The translations under genes were made by a program, and so were the position numbers. This document shows, piece after piece, positions 59,670-64,000 of a DNA stretch of 64,000 nt. Source of the DNA: Nereocystis luetkeana (Eukaryota > Sar > Phaeophyceae > Laminariales > Laminariaceae). Within the stretch, counting starts at the first letter, position 1. Every line of letters starts with the position of its first letter. Where the stretch lies: contig JARUPZ010000004.1 in the NCBI GenBank assembly GCA_031213475.1, positions 2,319,501-2,383,500 of the forward strand, in the 5' to 3' direction. The notes under the pieces were generated by a model. It was not told the DNA's origin and did not search any database. It saw only the letters and a program-made list of their open reading frames with translations.

Positions 59670-60658
59670 ACACTAGCCCACGCTGATGAGCCGTATATGC
59701 AGAATTACGGAAAATTAATGGAAACCCCGATTCCACGAACTAGAACATGAGTCGAAGACGCGGCTCCCCAAAACCCACTCCCACACCTCTGAACGGCAAG
59801 GCAATGAAGCCCGCGAAGCACGTAAAAAAAATGGAAGAGATACCTAGCCTTAATGGGCAGGAAGAAATAGTCAACGAAAGCCATCGCCATGTCCCTCGCA
59901 ACGGGGGGGGGGGGCGAGGAAGATGCATGGAAAAGCGAAAAGTGCATAGCAAAAACGAGAACAAAAATAAAACGGAAGCAGCCGAAAACCACCTAAACCC
60001 AGACCACAACTCTGGAAACGCGTCCTGTGCCACCAATAAAGGGCCCGATTACCCAGGTCAGCCCCGACACAGAGCGGGGGGGCGTAGGCAGGACAAAATA
60101 CGCAAAACCCATCCCCGACCAAGCCCAAGAAAAAACAAACAAACCAGAAACACCTACGTACTGTAGCAGAAAAACCACCGACCCGAAAACTCGGAAAACG
60201 TCAAGTAGTAGAAAAACCACCCCCCAAAGCCCAGGAAAACGTCAAGAAAAAAAAATATTGAGTGCAGCCGAGACCTCGTGTTCGAAAGACACAACTCCTA
60301 TTAATATTAATAGCAGCAGTCTGTACCTCGGTCCATACTGCCTGACATTTAACAATGAGGGTGTGTGTCCCACCCAGATCTTACTACAACCCGCAGCCAG
60401 CAGCGATTCACGTTGAAAGCTGTATCCCGCATTAGAAGAAACACCTTTCTACAGTTAAAAAGATCCAATAGGTCGAATAGTTGGCACCTCCTCTTCACGT
60501 ATTATTGCAGTCCAACTGGTAACTAGTCGGCGACTTAAGTCGTGCCGACGTACGGCCCTATGTACCAACCATGTAGCGATCGATGCTGTAATCGTCTCAC
60601 TTTGTGGGGTCATTTTTTCCTTTCGATTTCCCAAGCGGATTCGTCCCTTTAGACCTTA

Positions 60659-60933
60659 TGTTAAGTGTAAGGCAGTATGGACCTAGGGACCGACTACTGC
60701 TAGCAGGCTAATCCCTTTGGCTCTGCTCTGGTCACTCCGGCGAGGTGCTTCACGACTTCAGGATTTATAAGCTCTTGTATTTTTAATAGTTGCTGCTTGC
60801 CTCGCCAGACGTCTTCTGAACGAGGGGGCAAGGCGCTCATCAGAAAGGCGGGCGATAACGCCTGCCAGGTGTGATGAGGAGACAATTGCTACAAACCATA
60901 ATGCCGCAACAAGGGAGAGGGGATACCATAGCA
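60659..60933 (-). repeat. 3' LTR of the outer element
   Basis: 275 bp, TGCTATGGTATCCCC to CTTACACTTAACA on the minus strand. Confidence 0.82.
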
Positions 60934-61399
60934 CTAGCCCACCCTGAAGGGCCGTATACGCAGATTCATAGAAAAATCAGGCACGAACCTAACCGATCCG
61001 GAGAATTTGGAGAATGGATCGAAGATGCGGCACTTCACAACACACTCCCACACCTCCAACTTGCAAGGCTGTAGCCGATTACACGTGGGCACTGCGTCAG
61101 TCAGTGACGCAGATGCTCGTGTTACCAACGAGCGGATAACCAGGCGGACCGGAACAACTCGGAAAAAATCCTCGGGTCGCGCGGACCAAAAGCGCTTGAG
61201 CCTATAGCGGCTGTTGCATCAGTCTCACCGCGCCACGCGCTGGGGAAGCGGCGGATATCATACTCTCGAACGCATCACCAAAAAGAGAAGGCATCACATC
61301 AACGGCAAGAAGCCGAATAAAACACAGACCACAAGAAGAGCGAATAGCCAAATTTGTCGGCGGAGAAAAAACAACAGACCTCGAACAGGTGCCAAAAGC

Positions 61400-61417
61400 G
61401 TCCTGCCGACGACGCCA
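61400..61417 (-). promoter_or_regulatory. Primer-binding site, outer element
   Basis: The same TGGCGTCGTCGGCAGGAC as in the 7.2-kb element, although the two LTRs are unrelated along most of their length. Confidence 0.82.
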
Positions 61418-61580
61418 GTGATAAGTGTAAGGCAGTACGGACCTAGGGACCGACTACTGCTCGCAGGTTGATGCCTTTGGCTCTGCTCAGGTCACTCTGA
61501 TCACTCACACAAGGTGGTTGACGACGTTAGAGGTTACAAGCTCTTGTATGAGTTGCTGCTTGCCTGACGAAGGGGCGAGG

Positions 61581-62121
61581 TGTTACAGCTACCTCCTCTT
61601 GTGTGCTGCTATCGGCTCGGTCTCACCTCGATAGCCAGCTGTTGTCGTTCGTTGAGAGAGTCCTTCTGGGGATTTCCTCCGTTCCTCGCTCCCGAATCCT
61701 CTCTGGCCACGGGGTGGCCAGACGCCACGCGAGTTGAGTGTTGATATTGCTCAGCAAGTGCGACGTGTGATTAACAGACAGGCACGTGATAGGCGATAAT
61801 CATGCACGGTGTGTGAACAGGATATGGTTTGACTTGTTTCTTTCGTTCTTTGGTGAGATTGACTAACCCCAGGTAGGGCCACAGAGCACCCGTATCGACC
61901 ATTACAGCCGATGCGGGGTTTCCATGACTCAGACAATGGCCTCCCCCGCCGGGGACACTCCATTGTATACCTACATCGATATGACAGCGAGCCATCCTAC
62001 GGCTTTATCGCTGCCTTACACGATGCACCCTCCGTGCGTCACTGGTCAGGTCAGTCGACGTACATCAGAGAATACCCTGTCGCCCACCTGGGCGACTCCT
62101 GGAGCCCGTAGCGCTGCAAAA
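61581..62121 (-). repeat. 3' LTR, nested element
   Basis: 541 bp. On the minus strand its first bases are TTTTGCAGCG where the partner has TGTTGCAGCG, so one terminal base has mutated. Confidence 0.9.
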
Positions 62122-62570
62122 CCCCCCTGCCCGACGCATAACTATCGTCGGTGCACAGCGGGTATCCCGGCCACTACCCGGTAAGAGCGTGGGCAACTCC
62201 TCCTCCATATCCCCGACGAACCGGCTGCCGCGTCCTTCCTTGTCCGCTCGACGATTAACGAGCTTCATCCACGTACGGACATCCCCGATGCTCGTGACGC
62301 GGCTCCTACGCCTCCCGCTGCTCGACGGAAGTGATTCGCTACGCCCCGGTCCAATGCTCGTGCGCCCGATTCGCGTGGATGCCTTCCCTTCCGCGTTTGC
62401 TGGCCGCCTCCTTGATCAAGACCCTGTTACCCCCCAACGTCTGCTCACCCGGGGAACTCCTCTGAGTTGCCGCGTCGTCCCGCGCTCTTCTGGAGCTCTT
62501 TTCCCCCTGCTGTCTCTTGAGTATCCCTCTCAGCCTCCAGAACATCTGCTGCCTCTCCCTGGGTTCACCA

Positions 62571-63111
62571 TGTTACAGCTGCCTCCTCTTGTGTGCCGCT
62601 ATCGGCTCGGTCTCACCTCGATAGCCAGCTGTTGTCGTTCGTTGAGAGAGTCCTTCTGGGGATTTCCTCCGTTCCTCGCTCCCGAATCCTCTCTGGCCAC
62701 GGGGTGGCCAGACGCCACGCGAGTTGAGTGTTGGTATTGCTCAGCAAGTGCAACGTGTGATTAACAGACAGGCACGTGATAGGCGATAATCATGCACGGT
62801 GTGTGAACAGGATATGGTTTGACTTGTTTCTTTCGTTCTTTGGTGGGATTGACTAACCCCAGGTAGGGCCACAGAGCACCCGTATCGACCATTACAGCCG
62901 ATACGGGGTTTCCATGACTCAGACAATGGCCTCCCCCGCCGGGGACACTCCATTGTATACCTACATCGATATGACAGCGAGCCATCCTACGGCTTTATCG
63001 CTGCCTTACACGATGCACCCTCCGTGCGTCACTGGTCAGGTCAGTCGAAGTACATCACAGAATACCCTGTCACCCACCTGGGCGACTCCTGGAGCCCGTA
63101 GCGCTGCAACA
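62571..63111 (-). repeat. 5' LTR, nested element
   Basis: 541 bp, TGTTGCAGCGCTACGGG to AGCTGTAACA on the minus strand, with intact TG..CA ends. Confidence 0.92.
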
Positions 63112-63307
63112 GAGGCGCTCGTCAGAAAGGCAGGCGATATCGCCAGCCAGGCATGATGAGGGGGCAGTTGCTACAAACCACGATGCCGCAACAGGGGAGA
63201 GGGGATGCCATAACACTTACTTGCCTGCGCTTTACTTACGTTTGGGCGACAAACTCCCTGGAATTAGGGCCGTCGTTATCGGAGAACGTTTTTTCTACAT
63301 TTAGTTC

Positions 63308-63396
63308 GTGAAATAATTCCCAAACTATTAGTGAAAATTAACTCCTAATATGTTGCTGTTAACCTTCACGTACTATATTTGGAAATTATTTCACAA
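63308..63396. repeat. AT-rich palindrome
   Basis: GTGAAATAATTCCCAAACTA on the left is mirrored by TATTTGGAAATTATTTCAC on the right around a short loop. It could be a small TIR element or a hairpin. No duplication resolved. Confidence 0.65.
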
Positions 63397-63406
63397 ATAT
63401 GGTGTA

Positions 63407-63725
63407 TGTTATAAGGATTACCCTGGGCTGGGTAATCGATCGGTCTGTTACCCGTATAGCTCACTATTAATAGGTATCACCTTCACATATGGCGTCGTCG
63501 GCAGGACACGGGTTCGAACTCTCACTTCGAACGTTTCTTTTACAGAAACGCTTGCGGGTGCACATCTAAAAAAATACATGTCCCTGGTTCCCCAGGTAAT
63601 GAAACGAAGCGGGTAGGTCAGCGTACGGACGTATACGGTTCCGACGCCCCAAAGATTCCACCGTTCAGAGGGGGGGAAAGTGTTATAAGAATTACCCTGG
63701 GCTGGGTAATCGATCGGTATTTTAC
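63407..63725 (+). mobile_element. Miniature LTR element (TRIM-like)
   Basis: TGTTATAAGNATTACCCTGG with GGTAATCGATCGGT occurs at 63407 and again at 63681. Between them, in plus orientation, the primer site TGGCGTCGTCGGCAGGAC begins at 63490 and AGAGGGGGGGAAAG directly precedes the second repeat. LTRs are about 45-80 bp and the interior about 190 bp. Similarity of the right LTR ends at the exon boundary at 63726, so it may be truncated there. Confidence 0.72.
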
Positions 63726-64000
63726 CATGTTGTCGACGGGGTCGCTGGTGCCAAGCCAAGAGGGTTGCAGTTGCAGCAGGGGAGTTTTTGTGGCGCTACT
63801 GGTTGTCTCTCCCCCGTCAACATTGAAGGTAGGACTGGAAGGAAAGCTTTCGATCGTGAAGTCCCAGCGGGGAAGGGTGAGCTTCGGCTTCACTTGATAC
63901 AGGCGGGCCTCGAACGTGTTCGGCAAAGCGGCGTGGCTTGTTAAGAAACCCCGACCGTCGTGGAAGTGATCGCACACTTGGGGGCGGGCCCCCTTGTAGT
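63726..64000 (-). CDS. Tyrosinase-like copper-domain exon, partial
   Basis: An open minus frame enters from the right edge. It reads VCDHFHDGRGFLTSHAALPN, then FEARLYQV and LTLPRWDFTIES. This resembles the H...GFL..H......FE..L......LPYWDFTIE segment of the tyrosinase central domain (Pfam PF00264 family knowledge), which binds copper through histidines and oxidises phenols. Arg replaces the usual Tyr of PYWDF. It ends ..DPVDNM with a donor ATG|GTAAAA at 63725-63724. The donor bases belong to the miniature LTR. No further exon was identified at lower coordinates; upstream exons lie beyond the window. Confidence 0.6.

Larger units (their letters stand above)
61581..63111 (-). mobile_element. 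Recent non-autonomous LTR element, nested
   Basis: Two 541-bp LTRs (61581-62121 and 62571-63111) differ at only a handful of positions by eye. They flank 449 bp. GAGG is duplicated outside (61577-61580, 63112-63115). Sister sequence at 60825-60845 shows the uninterrupted site (GGGGGCAAGGCGCTC). On the minus strand the 5' LTR is followed at once by TGGTGAACCCAGGGAG, a primer site, and GGGCAGGGGGG precedes the 3' LTR. No gag or pol is present. ORFs at 62189-62764 and in the LTRs have no known domain. Confidence 0.92.
60659..63215 (-). mobile_element. Non-autonomous LTR element, outer
   Basis: Minus orientation. The 3' LTR is 60659-60933. The 5' LTR is 61419-61580 plus 63112-63215, interrupted by another LTR element. 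CTTA flanks both outer edges (60655-60658 and 63216-63219). The primer site is one base inside the 5' LTR, and a purine-rich CTTCAGGGTGGGCTAG abuts the 3' LTR. The interior is only about 485 bp and has no pol. Its interior near 60934-61080 resembles 49306-49480 in the 7.2-kb element. Confidence 0.85.

Noticed and set aside
61581..63111. A simple 990-bp offset segmental duplication
   Set aside because: The 541-bp repeats have TG..CA ends, a GAGG target duplication, a primer site, a purine tract and a sister empty site, so an LTR element explains them better.

Overview
This window is eukaryotic nuclear DNA: split genes with GT-AG introns, several classes of retrotransposon and DNA transposon, long degenerate satellites, and no bacterial-type operons, ribosome binding sites, CRISPR array or rRNA. 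Long transposon-filled introns, Ala/Gly/Ser-rich insertions in a conserved protein, and a TTAGGG-type telomere-like patch would suit a stramenopile such as a brown alga. That placement is inference; the sequence alone does not prove it.

The main gene is not visible as one long ORF. Ten phase-compatible plus-strand exons between 26458 and 43907 assemble into a LAS1-like protein of about 978 residues. LAS1 is the HEPN endoribonuclease that cuts ITS2 of pre-rRNA together with the kinase Grc3/Nol9. The N-terminal PW..W.EW motif, the VNG segment, the catalytic RHEAAH, the LP..TLRLA...YLWRRYW block and a W..CPIG.LPG tail all occur in order. Its nine introns hold most of the mobile DNA between 26.5 and 42.6 kb. 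A second gene enters from the right edge on the minus strand (63726-64000). It encodes a tyrosinase-like copper-domain fragment whose splice donor abuts a miniature LTR element.

Region by region. 0.4-7.9 kb: MITEs and a degenerate repeat built on a CGAACCAGTTGCACGCGGAGG-like motif. 8.0-10.1 kb: a degenerate TGTCC pentamer array. 10.1-13.9 kb: two intermixed satellites in both orientations, interrupted by a 690-bp foldback. 15.9-16.1 kb: a hexamer microsatellite. 16.35-20.5 kb: a decayed non-LTR retrotransposon on the minus strand. 21.3-22.0 kb: an AT-rich tandem satellite. 22-26 kb: interspersed repeats and a MITE carrying a nested hAT-like element. 26.5-43.9 kb: the LAS1-like gene. 44-48.6 kb: nested MITEs, a SINE and TIR elements. 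48.7-55.9 kb: a 7.2-kb LTR element flanked by a TCAT duplication, with degenerate gag-like sequence and a hairpin but no visible pol. 56-58.7 kb: MITEs, an AAT microsatellite and a retroposon. 59-63.7 kb: nested non-autonomous LTR elements and a miniature one.

Several elements share features that suggest common machinery. Three LTR elements with unlike LTRs carry the same 18-base primer-binding site. The two TSD-bounded elements checked beyond the first also give 4-base duplications. A short palindrome, TACCWGGTA, recurs across the window and appears as a small extra insertion in one copy of several repeat families.
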